A stretch of DNA of 64,000 nt from Cryptomeria japonica (taxonomy: Eukaryota > Streptophyta > Pinopsida > Cupressales > Cupressaceae): contig NC_081406.1 of assembly GCF_030272615.1 (NCBI RefSeq), positions 266,648,192-266,712,191 of the forward strand, in the 5' to 3' direction. Below are positions 12,268-23,195 of the stretch, piece after piece; the first letter of the stretch is position 1, and every line of letters begins with the position of its first letter. A program made the position numbers and the translations under genes. The notes below the pieces were generated by a model. That model saw only the letters and a list, made by a program, of their open reading frames with translations, was not told where the DNA came from and did no database searches.

Positions 12268-13993
12268 ATGGGAGGAAATATACATCGTTATGAACCTAGC
12301 AACTGTAAGGAGTGGAAACAAAAGGAGGTTGTTTGGAACATTTTACAGAAGGGCGGGTTTTCAAATTTTATGGAGAGGCTCCATGGGAGGTACGACACCA
12401 TTACTAATTTCTTTTGCAAAAAATGGAGAAAGGGTACTCTGAAGATGGGTGATCAAATAATCTCCATTGATGAAGAAATCATCGCTCAAGTCACGGGTCT
12501 CCGCAGGGAAGGAAGCAATTACTACAGAGACAGAAAATTGAGCAAGGAGGCTATTGAAAGATATCCTAGAACGACAAAGGAGAAAAAGTGCCTGGTAAAG
12601 CTAAGTAAAACTTATTATCTGCCTAGGGTTTTTGTTAAGCCATGGAGGGAGGTCTTATTTTCTATTATGCGCTATGTTACCTTGGATGGTAGATTCACTA
12701 AAGTATATGGCTATCATTTTGTTTTGCTTAACCATTTTAGGTATGATGAAAAAGTTAATATTCCATATTTTCTGTTGTGCTCTATGAATGCTACCATTAA
12801 GGCCCACAAAGAGAACCCTAAGGGTGATACAACCATGCATCAAGGTCTTATGGTACTTATTTATGACCACCTAAAAGTCAACCAAATTGCCTGCCCTCAG
12901 CCTTCTATCTTTGAGTCTGAGGAGGAAGGGTCGGATTCTATTTTTTCTATGGGTGAGCAGTCTAAAAGTGACTCGATGAATAAGTCAAAAGAGAGTCTGG
13001 ATGACTCTGAAGCTGAAACTAGTAAGAAAAGAAAAAAAGTGAGCACCAGGCCTTCATCCTCGAAGGGCAAGAAAAAATCTAAAGAAAAAGTTTTTCAGAT
13101 TCGCTCCTCCTCAGAGGAAGAGGTCTCTGAGGATTATGAGAAGGATGAACCCTAGTCTCCTCAGAAAAAGAAAACCAAAATTCCTATGCAGACAAGGAAC
13201 AAATAGAAGAGGTAGGAAGATAATGTAATGGAGCTGGAGGAACAAGTTCAGAGAAAGGATCCTGAAGTTAATCAAAATTTGGAGGAGGAGACCATAGGGG
13301 AAGGTTTTGATCAGAGGATTATTGGAAAAGTTGATAAAATCACTGGTGGCGACCTCCCCAAAAAGGAACAGGATAATTCTGGTGAGAAAAATCCCCCCTC
13401 AAATCCTCCCCCTGAAGGTGAAAGGTTTTGTGGACACCATTGATTGGTTAATTACTAGTTACAAGAAAGTTGTGGAGGATAATAAGAAGCTTAACCACAG
13501 GGTCCAAATTCTGGAAACAATCAGTATTGGTGGAGGCAAATCTATGGCAGAATATGTTGAGGATTTGACAAAAATTGTTGCTAGAGCCGAAGAGATTAGA
13601 GATTCCTTCAACCCTAGGTTTGAGCAAATTGAGAAGGACCTGACAGAGAGAAAAACTAAGGACAATGTTATGGATCAAAGAATGGTGGATACTGATAACA
13701 AATTCATCAAAATTGAAAAATACCTCAAAAGAATTGCTGATCAAAGCTTTAACATTCTGAAGGCCTCTGCCGACAATACCAAAATCCTCATCAACAAACT
13801 GGAGGATGAGAAGGACTCCCTGGAGATAGAACCAAGCACTGAAGGTATGGGAGAAGTGCAAGGACCTAGAACAAGGACCAGAGGGAAAAAGAAGGAGAAG
13901 AAGCCAAACAAGGATATAGAAGAACTCAAAGCTATTGCGGCAAACTATGACCAGCTGGTCAATAAGGTGGTGGATCTCCTTAAGTCTTTATAG
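12268..13993 (+). pseudogene. LINE-B accessory ORF downstream of the polymerase
   Basis: ATG at 12268 (MGGNIHRYEPSN) aligns with the start of the equivalent LINE-A frame at 17787, so I prefer it to the upstream in-frame ATG at 12082. Residues 1-220 form a globular region with KMGDQIISIDEEIIAQVTGL, YYRDRK, LDGRFTKVYGYHFVLLNHF, VNIPYFLLCS and HQGLMVLIYDHLK. A low-complexity acidic, serine- and lysine-rich middle follows, then a helical, probably coiled-coil C-terminus. In-frame stops occur at 13153 and near 13205, and a +1 shift near 13425 (GERF to VDTIDWL). The globular part recalls plant-specific domains annotated as putative plant transposon proteins or plant mobile domain; that is recollection, not a search result. 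Function unknown. Confidence 0.7.
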
Positions 13994-14182
13994 TGATTTT
14001 GTGTTTTCTCTAGTTGTTTCGCTTTACTGTTCCTTTCTTTTGTTGTCCATTCGGTTAACTGGCCTTTTTGCCAGTCATTTTGTAAGTTGTTTTTAGCTGG
14101 TCTAGATGCTTTTTGATGAACTATTTTTCGCTCCTATGTTAAAGGATTCAGGTCCTTAAAACCTATTTTCTTTATTAATCAG
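13994..14182 (+). other. LINE-B 3' untranslated tail
   Basis: T-rich non-coding sequence ends with GGTCCTTAAAACCTATTTTC just before the target duplication. The same block ends LINE-A near 19285, so it marks the conserved 3' end probably recognised by the reverse transcriptase. There is no clear poly-A. Confidence 0.7.
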
Positions 14183-14199
14183 AACATTAAGATCTAGAA
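14183..14199. repeat. 17-bp target-site duplication, right copy (LINE-B)
   Basis: AACATTAAGATCTAGAA; the single change from the left copy turns a TGG codon (W) of LINE-A ORF2 into TAG. Confidence 0.9.
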
Positions 14200-17100
14200 C
14201 AAAAAGGTTTTGGGGGATATTTTTTAACCCAAGAGGAAGCTGAATGAGGAATTAGAACAGATTCAAAACTCAATTCAAAAAGATGGTTATAAGATGTTCC
14301 CCAAGGCTAAAAAAGATGAGGTTCTAGCCAAATTATGCAACACAATATCAAGAGAAGAAATCTATTGGAGGCAGAGATCTAGGGCTATTTGGTTGGAAGT
14401 CGGTGATAGAAACACTAAATTCTTTCATATGACATCTATGAAGCATAAAGCTATTAGCAGAATCTCTAGATTAATTATTGATAACAAAATTCTTCTCAAA
14501 GATGATGACATTGGTGATGAAGCTGTTAGGTTGTTCTCTAACCTCCTAACCGGTAGTAAGGATATTAACATTGTTAAGCAACAAGACCTGGTTGATAACA
14601 TTCCTAAGATTATTGGACCTCATTAGAATAAGATATTATCTGCTATCCCTACAACCGATGAAATTAAAAAAGTTGTTTTCTCCTTTCAAGGGGATAAGGC
14701 TCCGGGCCTGGATGGCTTTCCTATATTTTTCTTTCAGGAATATTGGCATATTATTGGGGAAGAAATGACCAATGTTGTCAAAGAATTCTTTGGATCCAAA
14801 AGAATTCTTAGAGACATCAACTCTACTTTTATTGCTCCAATTCCTAAGGTGGCTGGAGCTGATTCTATGGGAAAGTTTAGGCCAATAAGTCTTTGTAATT
14901 CTTTTTACAAGATTATTTCAAAAGTCCTGACTTCTAGATTGTTGGTTGTTCTCCCCTTTGTTATCTCTGAGGAGCAGAAAGGATTTGTCCCAGGTAGGAA
15001 AATTTTGGATTCTATTATTCTTCTGCATGAGAATATCCACTCTCTTAATGCTGCAAACAAAGATGGATTTCTTATAAAGTTGGATATGGCAAAAGCCTAT
15101 GATAGATTGGAATGGCAGGTTCTTTTCAAGGTCATGGAGGCCTTTGGATTTGATGAGAAGGTTATTAAAATTACTAGAGAATTGATATCTACTCCAAATT
15201 TTTCTATTCTTATTAATGGAGCTCTGTCTAGACTTTTTAAATCTTCTAGGGGTCTTAGGCAAGGAGACCCTATTTCTCCTATTCTTTTCACTATCTTGGC
15301 GGAATGTTTGAGCAGACTAATTCAAAATTTGAAAATGAATAAAACCATCAAAGGGTTGCAACCCTCTTCTGCTAATGTCTCTTGTACACATCAAAACTTT
15401 GTTGATGATACAATTTTGTTGGGATATTCTTTTATTAGTGAAGCTTCTGCCTTAAAAGGTGCTCTTAGATCTTATTACTTGGCTACTGGACATCAAGTTA
15501 ATTGGGAGAAATCTGCTATTTACTTCATCAATACCCCTTTATTGAGGCAACAAAGGATTGCTAACATAGTTGGCTATAAGGTGGAGCTGCTCCCCTCTAC
15601 TTATTTGGGTCTCCCTCTTGGTTTGGCTCTTCCAAACTCGTTCTGGAATTTGTTAATTGATAAACTCAACAAAAAATTGGCAGGTTGGAAAGGATCTATG
15701 CTATCTCAGGCTAGTAAGCTTCAACTTCTTCATGCTACTCTCCAGAACTTGCACGTTTATGCTCTTAGCTTGTTTAGTATACCGGTCAAATTTGTTGAAG
15801 CTTTAGAAAGAATTCAAAAAAGATTTCTTTGGTCTGGTGTAGAAGATAAGAAAAGGATTGCATTGGTTACCTGGGATAAAGTCTATAATCCTAAAAGCAA
15901 TGGGGGGTTAGGTATTAAAGCTCTCAAACCTTTCAACAAAGCCTTTCTTGCTAAATAGATTTTGAGGGCATATGGTATTAAGAAATATTGGAGTAGGGTG
16001 TGGTTTGATAAATACATACATAACCAACCAATTCATTCTCTTCTCTATTCTGAAGATATCCCTGCTGGATCTTTTATATGGAATAGTATGATCAAATCTA
16101 TAAAAGTTGCTAAAGCTGGAGCTGGATGGGTCCTTGACAAAGGTGATAAAATCATATTTTGGGAGGATGTCTGGATTAAAGATGAGCCTCTTTTTAAACA
16201 GGAATGCAACCAATTCATTGAAGAATGCAAAAGGAGGTATGGTTCTATGGTTTGTAATTATTGGAAGGAGAATAAATGGGTCAGACTTGATGCAGTTTAT
16301 GTTGGATTTTTGTTGCTCCAGCAGGATTTGTTTTCCTTTTCTTTTAGTAAATATTCTAATGATGTGTTCCTATGGAAGAGAAATCCTAGGGGTAATTTTA
16401 CTGTTCCTTTTGCTTATAAAAAAATTGTTACTCGGACCTGCAACCCAATATGTACTAAAATTTGGAATAGATTCCCCATTCCTAAAGTTAACATGGCTTT
16501 TTGGCTTGCAACTCACAACAAGATTTTTAACATTGATAACCTAGCTCGAAGAGGATTCATCTTTCTTAATAGGTGTGAGTTATGTCAAAAAGAGGCCGAA
16601 TCTGTGGATCGTTTGTTTATTCATTGTTCTTTTACCTGGGAAATCTGGAGTAAAGTTTGGCTACAATGGAAAGTAGATTGGGTAATGCACAATAGTCTTA
16701 AGGAAGTCATCTGGCAATGGATCTTCCCTACCAAACTTCCTATCATTAAGACCCTTTGGTCCTTTGTCCTTCCTATGACCTACTGGCATATCTGGAAAGA
16801 GAGAAATAATGGAATTTTCAAGGAGGCTAAGTGTTCTTCTCAAGTGGTTTTTGAAAAGATTTGCAGGGCTATTAAAGAAAACATAAATACCATTCACAAA
16901 AACAACAAGCAGTGTAGCTATATTAACATGATTGATAATGAGAAAATCATCCTAACTGAATGGAAGTTGATACACAAGGTCTGCAAATCTGATATGAAGA
17001 GCAGGAGAGATAATGTTGTTTGGAGGTTCCCTCTTCATGATTGGGTTAAGGTGAACTTTGATGGTGTAGCTAAAGGTAATCTTGGGAAGGCTGGAGGGGG

Positions 17101-17518
17101 AGGAGTCATAAAAAATTCTTATGGTTTTTGTGTTGTTGCAATTGCGTCTCCCTTTGGAGTTCAAAACAATCATGTGGCAGAAGCTCTAGCAATGTTAAAA
17201 TGTCTCCAGTTTGCTCAGAGTTTTAATTTTAAAAAAATATGGTTGGAGGGGGAATCTCTCAATATTATTCAGACTATTAAAGGTATTAGTTCCCCCTCTT
17301 TTAACATTCATAATATCATTGTTAATGCTAAAAAATTGTTAGATGCCTATGATAGTGTGATTATTACCCATACCTTTAGGGAAGGTAATAGGGTAGCTGA
17401 TTTATTAGCTAATGAGGGGGTTATTTTAGAGGAGGATACTAAGTATATCAGAGAAGTTTCATGTAAGAATGGAGTCCATGAGCAATTATTATTTGATAGA
17501 GTCCATGGTACATGTTAA
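14183..17518 (+). pseudogene. LINE-A ORF2: reverse transcriptase, zinc-binding region, RNase H
   Basis: From 14294 to 17518 one frame is nearly continuous, broken by TAG at 14624 and 15956 (both at likely Q positions); a TAG and a TAA also lie at 14195-14220. RT motifs in order: GDKAPGLDGFP, KFRPISLCN, GFVPGRKILD, KLDMAKAYDRLEW, SRGLRQGDPISP and NFVDDTILLG (catalytic DD retained), then TYLGLPLG. After 15962 come the FWEDVWI block, the cysteine cluster CELCQKEAESVDRLFIHC and an RNase H domain (VKVNFDGVAKGN, HVAEALAML, WLEGESLNI, NRVADLLAN). The third RNase H acid reads E rather than D. This is the best preserved coding region in the window. Confidence 0.93.
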
Positions 17519-17786
17519 TTATTTTTTTACCTTTCTGGGTTTGGATCTCAATGACAGATATTGGAGTCATGTGGAGTGTCAGTTGATTACCTATTTAAGG
17601 CATCATGATAATGAGCACCAGTGTGATGGTGCTAATCATATTAAGTGTTGGTTTATATTGAATGTCTTAAAATACTATTCGAACAACAAGAAAATCACCT
17701 TATTTTTTGATTTCAGCATCTTGTTTCTTCAACATTTGGTTATCTCGTGCTCTATTGAGGGTTTCAACTTGAACAAACATTACATT

Positions 17787-19102
17787 ATGGGGGAAAATCT
17801 TAATCACAATGAGCCTTCCAGCTATGATAGCTGGAAAAGTGAAAGGAAAATATGGTGAGGGTTGCACAGATATGGATTCACTGATTACATGGAGAAACTG
17901 CACAAGAGTAAGAAGTCTGTTTCACATGGTTTTGCCAAGGGCTGGAACAATAATAAAGTTACTCTATTTGGATAGACATGGAAGCTGGATGAAGATTTGG
18001 TGGCGGAGGTTACCCGATTACAGAAGGAAGGCATCAAATTCTATAGAGACTGCAAGTTCTCGGTGGAAGCTACCAAGAATTTCCCTAAAATTGAAGAAGA
18101 AAGGGCTTAGATCACTAAGAAGGACAATGCATCCTACTACCTCCCTAACCAGGTAAAATCTTTTTGGCAAAAAATGTTGAAAGTTTTAATGGAATAACTT
18201 ACGGTTGATGGAAGGTTTTCGAAAGTTTACAATTACCACTTTGTCATCCTTAACTATTTTTGCCATGGCTCGAAGATTTCATTGCCCTTCTATTTGGCTT
18301 CTTCCCTTAACGATAGCCTGGCTGACCATGCCAAGAAACCTAAATCCTACCCCATTGCTCACCAAGGCCTCATTTTATTAATTTATGATCATTTGAAAGG
18401 TAAAGCTATGGCTAATAGGGATGACCCCTTTGTGGAGAATGCCCAAATTTCTAAGGGTTATGATGGCTCTGATTGTGATGAAGACTCTTCTAATCTTCCT
18501 TTGTATAAGAAATTGAGGGTTAGTGATGAAGCTAAAGAAGACACGAAAGAAAATGTTGGTTCTGAGCAGGAACATGGGAAGGAGGTGGAAGAAGAGGGGG
18601 AGAATGAGCAGGGGGAAAATGTTGGTTCTGAGCAGGAACTAGTGATGCAGAGGATGAAGATGAAATTCTGGATTGGCCGGAAAAAGACATGATTAAGGGA
18701 GATTTGAAGCATCTTGAAGATGTGGTGAGAATTATCAAAGAAAAGGGCGAGGTTGATAATGATCTGATAAACAACTGGATTAAAAAAAATGAGAATGCCT
18801 TGAAGAAATTCATGGACCATAGTCTGGTGGTGTTGAAGGTGTATTCTCAAAACATGAATGCTTTCATTTCTTGTCTAGAGAAGAACAAGAAGAATAAAGA
18901 TACGGTGATCATTGATGATGAGCCAACCTCTAGTTCTATTCTACACTCCGCTAGACGCAGAACCAGGCAAACTACTAGTGAGCCAGAGTTGAAGACCGAA
19001 GACAATCAACAAATGCAGGAAAATAAAGAACTGAAAGAGGCAACTAATGCGATGATGATGCTGGTTAAGGATGCAGAAGAGACTATACAAATTTTCATCT
19101 GA
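17787..19102 (+). pseudogene. LINE-A accessory ORF downstream of the polymerase
   Basis: ATG at 17787 (MGENLNHNEPSS) lies about 270 bases after the polymerase stop and aligns with the LINE-B accessory ORF start. Shared landmarks in the same order: GFTDYMEKLH, EDLVAEVT-L-KEG-KFYRD-KFS, NASYYLPNQV, VDGRFSKVYNYHFVILNYF, ISLPFYLASS and HQGLILLIYDHLKGK. An acidic repeat-like stretch (VGSEQE twice) and a helical C-terminal region follow. In-frame stops lie near 17860, 17970, 18107 and 18195, and a frameshift near 18640 leads into IKGDLKHLEDVVRII. By eye it is roughly 40% identical to the LINE-B protein over the globular part. Function unknown; conservation in two divergent LINEs argues for a role in the element's life cycle. 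Confidence 0.7.
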
Positions 19103-19305
19103 TATGTAATCTGATTTTAGGATGCTAGTTTATCGCTGGCCTTGTGTTGTTCTTTTCCTTGGTTGTTGTTTTTTCTGTTGTTCTTTTGCAACCTTTCTCT
19201 ATTTGTCATGTTCTTCCTAGTTTCTCTTTTGCTTATCTCCTCGTTATGTAAGCGGGTTCCAGGTCCCTTAAAACCTAATTTTCCTTAATAAAAAACATAG
19301 AACTT
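19103..19305 (+). other. LINE-A 3' untranslated tail
   Basis: T-rich sequence ends with GGTCCCTTAAAACCTAATTT and TTAATAAAAAAC. It matches the LINE-B end. The exact boundary is uncertain within about 15 bases. Confidence 0.6.
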
Positions 19306-21637
19306 CTTAAACCAAACAACTTCTAGCTCAAATTATGATAGTAATTACAAAAAGTTTCCTTTCTACACTTCAATTATCCAAGTAAATACATTATATAAGA
19401 GATAAAACAAGTCAAAAAACTCTTAGTGGTTACAATAAGCATGAAAAATCATTGAAATATCTTCAAGAGAACTTTATTTAATCACATTTTGAAAGATTAA
19501 AAATTATATATCTTGTATCCGAGTTAGCATCTATAAGCAAAAATCACGACAACCCACATTGTTTAATCCTAAGAACACTTCTTAATCATCTAGTTGAATG
19601 CAATTAAGAGAAAAAATATACATTTTACACAATTTTCTACCCATAAGAACATCCTTAAAAACCCATATGTCATACACTCTTATTAGGAAATTTTGAGTAA
19701 ACTTCCTTCAAGGCCAAATAGAATCAAAAGAATCTCATATTTACCAGAATTCTACATTCTATAAATCTTAAAGGAAAGCAAGATTTGTAATATTCAACTT
19801 CTCAATTCCTACCACACTTCCTCTATGCTACTCTGAAGCAAACACTTATGCATCTATCATCCAGATCAGTTATTCTAGACATTCCAAATCATTCACTTTG
19901 TAAGATATATATACATAAACACTCAATGAAGATATGAAATCAATAGTTCCCTTTACTTTCATCTACTTTCAAACCCCTCAATTAAAATGCATTGCTTTCT
20001 AACTTTCATAAAATCTAATAGGTCACCAGTATATTTCATCCATTATCATGTTTTCATTTACTCAACTAATATTAGCATTACCTAATTGTTCATTAAAGCT
20101 AGTGCACTTCTCCACAGTGTTCTCCCTTGCACACACTATCAAAGGTTCTAAGTGAACATGATAGAGACATCACTAAAATAGAATGAGGGCCCACAACTCT
20201 TGGACATATGAAATTACCACTATGGACAACAAAGAGGAAATCAAAAGGAAAGATCCTCAAATCTAATTATTAAATCACAAAAAGAAAGAAAATTTGTTGG
20301 TGAAACCAATCAAGAATTAAAATGTGACAAGTGCCACCACAAGAAAAAAATAAGAAAAAGAAGAAATTAGTGGCCAGTCCTAAAGAAAGAAATTCAAAAT
20401 CAAATTAATTCCAACGACACTTCACAAAATCCGAAAATAACTCAAGGAAATATGACCAACTTATCCAATTCTACATCACGAGGTGACCAATATCAGTCAC
20501 ACCAAAAGCAAGTAACCACTACACAACACCCAAGGGTACAACACCCTGAATGTGTTAGAGAGTGTGCACTAACATTTAAAATCAAAATTTGTTTATATGT
20601 CCATGTCCTTTATCATTTACTATGAAACAATCCTTTGCGATAATCTAGACAAGTATTTTTTTCATGAATAATAACATATGCAAGGAGGAAATAAATTATC
20701 TCATACAAGCAATACACTCATACATGATTATTGTTCCAAGTATCCTATCTATAAATGATCACATTTATCGAGTAATAATAGAAACAAATGTTAGAACTTC
20801 CATCAATCACCTAATGACATACTTTAACATGCATACACCATTTCAATACTCAATACATATCAAGCAGATGATTGGAATGTTCTACACGATGTTGCTAAAC
20901 ATTTGGTCACTCATATTTTACTCAAACTAATAACTCAAAACAATTAAATCTTATTACTTAATGTAAAATTTAATATCATATTTTAACTTCAACCGTCTAA
21001 GGTCATTTCCCTACATGCCATTAACTAGACAATAGTCTACATTAAGCATAAAACTTGATGTCCTAGCCTTACTTTCCACCACGTAGTTGTCATTCAATGT
21101 AACATACAATTTCAGCTACACACATATATTATCTTATCCAATCCTCATTTCCTATCATCACTTAATAATAATCCTTTGCAACTAAGCATTCCTAGCAATA
21201 AAGAAGCATAGTCATCTAGTAACACAATACACTTCATCCATTACACCATCAACACATCCAATTGGAATACAAGAAATTATTAACAAATAATTTCTTTGAG
21301 TAGGATAAAAAGATAGCACCTTGTCATAATCCATCCATTTGATCAAGTAGGACATTTCATCAAACACGCAGCTCCTGCTCAAGACTAAAACTTTTATCTT
21401 GCCAAACTAAATAAAGGCATAATGTTATAATTTTAAATTTTCTATACATGCAATGCACCAAGTTTTTACTTTGTTCTACTCAAATATTATAGAATTCTCT
21501 TTTAACCTATTATCTTACAAGAATTTCCTACATTATTTATGCACAAGAGATTCTATCTAATTAGTTCTTCCTTAAATTAAAACTTAGATACATTGCACAA
21601 CTCTCAATCTTCAAACAATTTCATTTTAGCCAACTTC

Positions 21638-21640
<3 letters not shown>

Positions 21641-21683
<43 letters not shown>

Positions 21684-21986
21684 GTATATATGTATATATA
21701 TGTATATATATATATGTATATATGTATATATACATGTATATATGTATATATACATGTATATATGTATATATACATGTATACATATACATACATATATATA
21801 TACATGTATATATAGATATATACATGTATATATATATACATGTATACATGTATACATATACATACATATATATATACATGTATATATAGATATATACATG
21901 TATATATATATACATGTATACATGTATACATATACATACATATATATATACATGTATATATATACATGTATATATAGATATATACA

Positions 21987-22018
<32 letters not shown>

Positions 22019-22172
22019 CATGTATATATATATGTACATATATATACATGTATATATACACATGTATATATATGTTTATATACATACATATATATACATG
22101 TATATATATGTATATATATACATGTATATACACATATATACATGTATATATACATGTATATATATATACATG

Positions 22173-22211
<39 letters not shown>

Positions 22212-22236
22212 CTATATATACATATATATATATATA
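21641..22236. repeat. TA/TACATG microsatellite with a 74-bp higher-order repeat and a GT run
   Basis: An array of TA dinucleotides is interspersed with TACATG, TGTATA and CATA units. CATATACATACATA recurs at 21781, 21855 and 21929, an exact 74-bp period. A (TG)n run of about 12 units lies at 22187-22211, flanked by TA repeats. Many long open frames of I, Y, M, H and C codons appear here; none is a gene. Confidence 0.95.
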
Positions 22237-23185
22237 TATATTACCTCACTTAATCAATGTGTATCCAATGCTCCTACTCATTATCAATATACTCCTAAGA
22301 ACTATGATTCTTTTACCCAAATAAGAGGAGAGAGAGAAAGAACATTGCCAATCAACCAATGTATGCACACAAGAATTATACATGAACAATTTTGAAATCC
22401 CTAGGCATGTCTCATTTATCATATTTTGCAACTATTCACATAATTTTCTAAGATATGCAAATCCAACTTCCCATAAGGTCTCCTAATATTACAAATGCAA
22501 CTAGAAATCTCCACTCCTTAATGAAAGTTATGATTTATTCAAACAATATTTTCTTAATGCAGAACCACACACCTATATGAACACCCGATAGTTCCATTGG
22601 TATCTATTCCTCATTAATTAATTTCCTCACATTTTACATAGGAGAATACACAAAAGAGAAAGGCATCATTAAACTACTATAGGTGCATTCCACACAAGTC
22701 TTTCAATTTTGCATCATGGTCTACACTAAATCATTCCTATATGTATAATACAAACACTTTATCTTCCTATTCATAAGAAAATCAATTTAACAAGATATTC
22801 CTAAAAACATAACATTACATAAGAGAACACACACAATTTATCTGAACTCTATAGCATGATCAATTATATAGGGAGAACAACCTTTAATATTGTGATAAGC
22901 ACTAGTAATTTCAAGCAAGCAAGGTCGCATAGAGTTGTATAGACATCACACTCATCTAAGAGGCATGCATAGGAAATGAATACACATATTGCACACAATT
23001 ATGATTTCTAGAAAGGATTAGGGAGGGACACAAAGCATAAACATATAAGATCTCAAAAAGTTCCAGTATCATTTTCCATCACAAATCTCAAAGAAAAACT
23101 TAAGTCAAGAGATCATTATAGTACACCATGCAAGGCCAAGAGCGATAACCTTAACCAGAGATCCTAGTGTTTGGAAAATGGGTTG

Positions 23186-23193
23186 TGATACCA
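23186..23193 (-). other. tRNA-Met-type primer binding site of the LARD-like element
   Basis: TGATACCA on the plus strand is TGGTATCA on the minus strand, two bases after the LTR end CATTACA. The first eight bases match the initiator tRNA-Met site; the following bases (CAACC) do not match the usual GAGC, so the site has decayed or differs. Confidence 0.7.
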
Positions 23194-23195
23194 GA

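Larger units (their letters stand above)
9580..14182 (+). mobile_element. LINE-B: 5'-truncated LINE inserted in LINE-A
   Basis: This 4603-bp insertion is flanked by the 17-bp duplication. It starts inside the polymerase C-terminal region, so it is 5'-truncated as is typical of target-primed LINE insertions. It contains the end of ORF2 (zinc-binding region, RNase H), an accessory ORF and a 3' untranslated tail ending near CTTAAAACCTATTTTC. It carries a solo copia LTR at 9890-10941. Without that LTR it is about 3.5 kb. No clear poly-A tail remains. By eye its proteins are far from identical to those of LINE-A, so it belongs to a different subfamily. Confidence 0.88.
8131..19305 (+). mobile_element. 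LINE-A: L1-type LINE with downstream accessory ORF, split by LINE-B
   Basis: The order is an ORF1 remnant, an ORF2 with AP endonuclease, reverse transcriptase, zinc-binding region and RNase H, then an extra ORF and a 3' tail. ORF2 runs from 8712 to 9579, is interrupted by LINE-B, and resumes at 14183 at the same codon (sequence AACATTAAGATCT on both sides). The 3' end at about 19250-19305 contains CTTAAAACCTAATTTTCC, shared with the LINE-B 3' end. The 5' end is approximate: it lies just right of the LARD polypurine tract and cuts into ORF1. I could not find a target duplication for LINE-A. Confidence 0.8.
19306..23195 (-). other. Non-coding interior of the LARD-like element
   Basis: About 3.9 kb of AT-rich sequence lies between the LINE-A 3' end and the right LTR. 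I see no gag, protease, RT, RNase H or integrase motif on either strand. The only open frames of any size are artefacts of the TA-rich tract at 21641-22236. The small frame at 20664-20930 has no support. This is what remains of the element's internal domain. Confidence 0.6.

Noticed and set aside
14918-15291. Minus-strand frames opposite LINE-A RT
   Set aside because: Shadows of the well-supported plus-strand reverse transcriptase.
21604-22395. Several overlapping frames of 77-241 codons on both strands
   Set aside because: Pure products of the TA/TG microsatellite, with I/Y/M/H/C/V-only composition.
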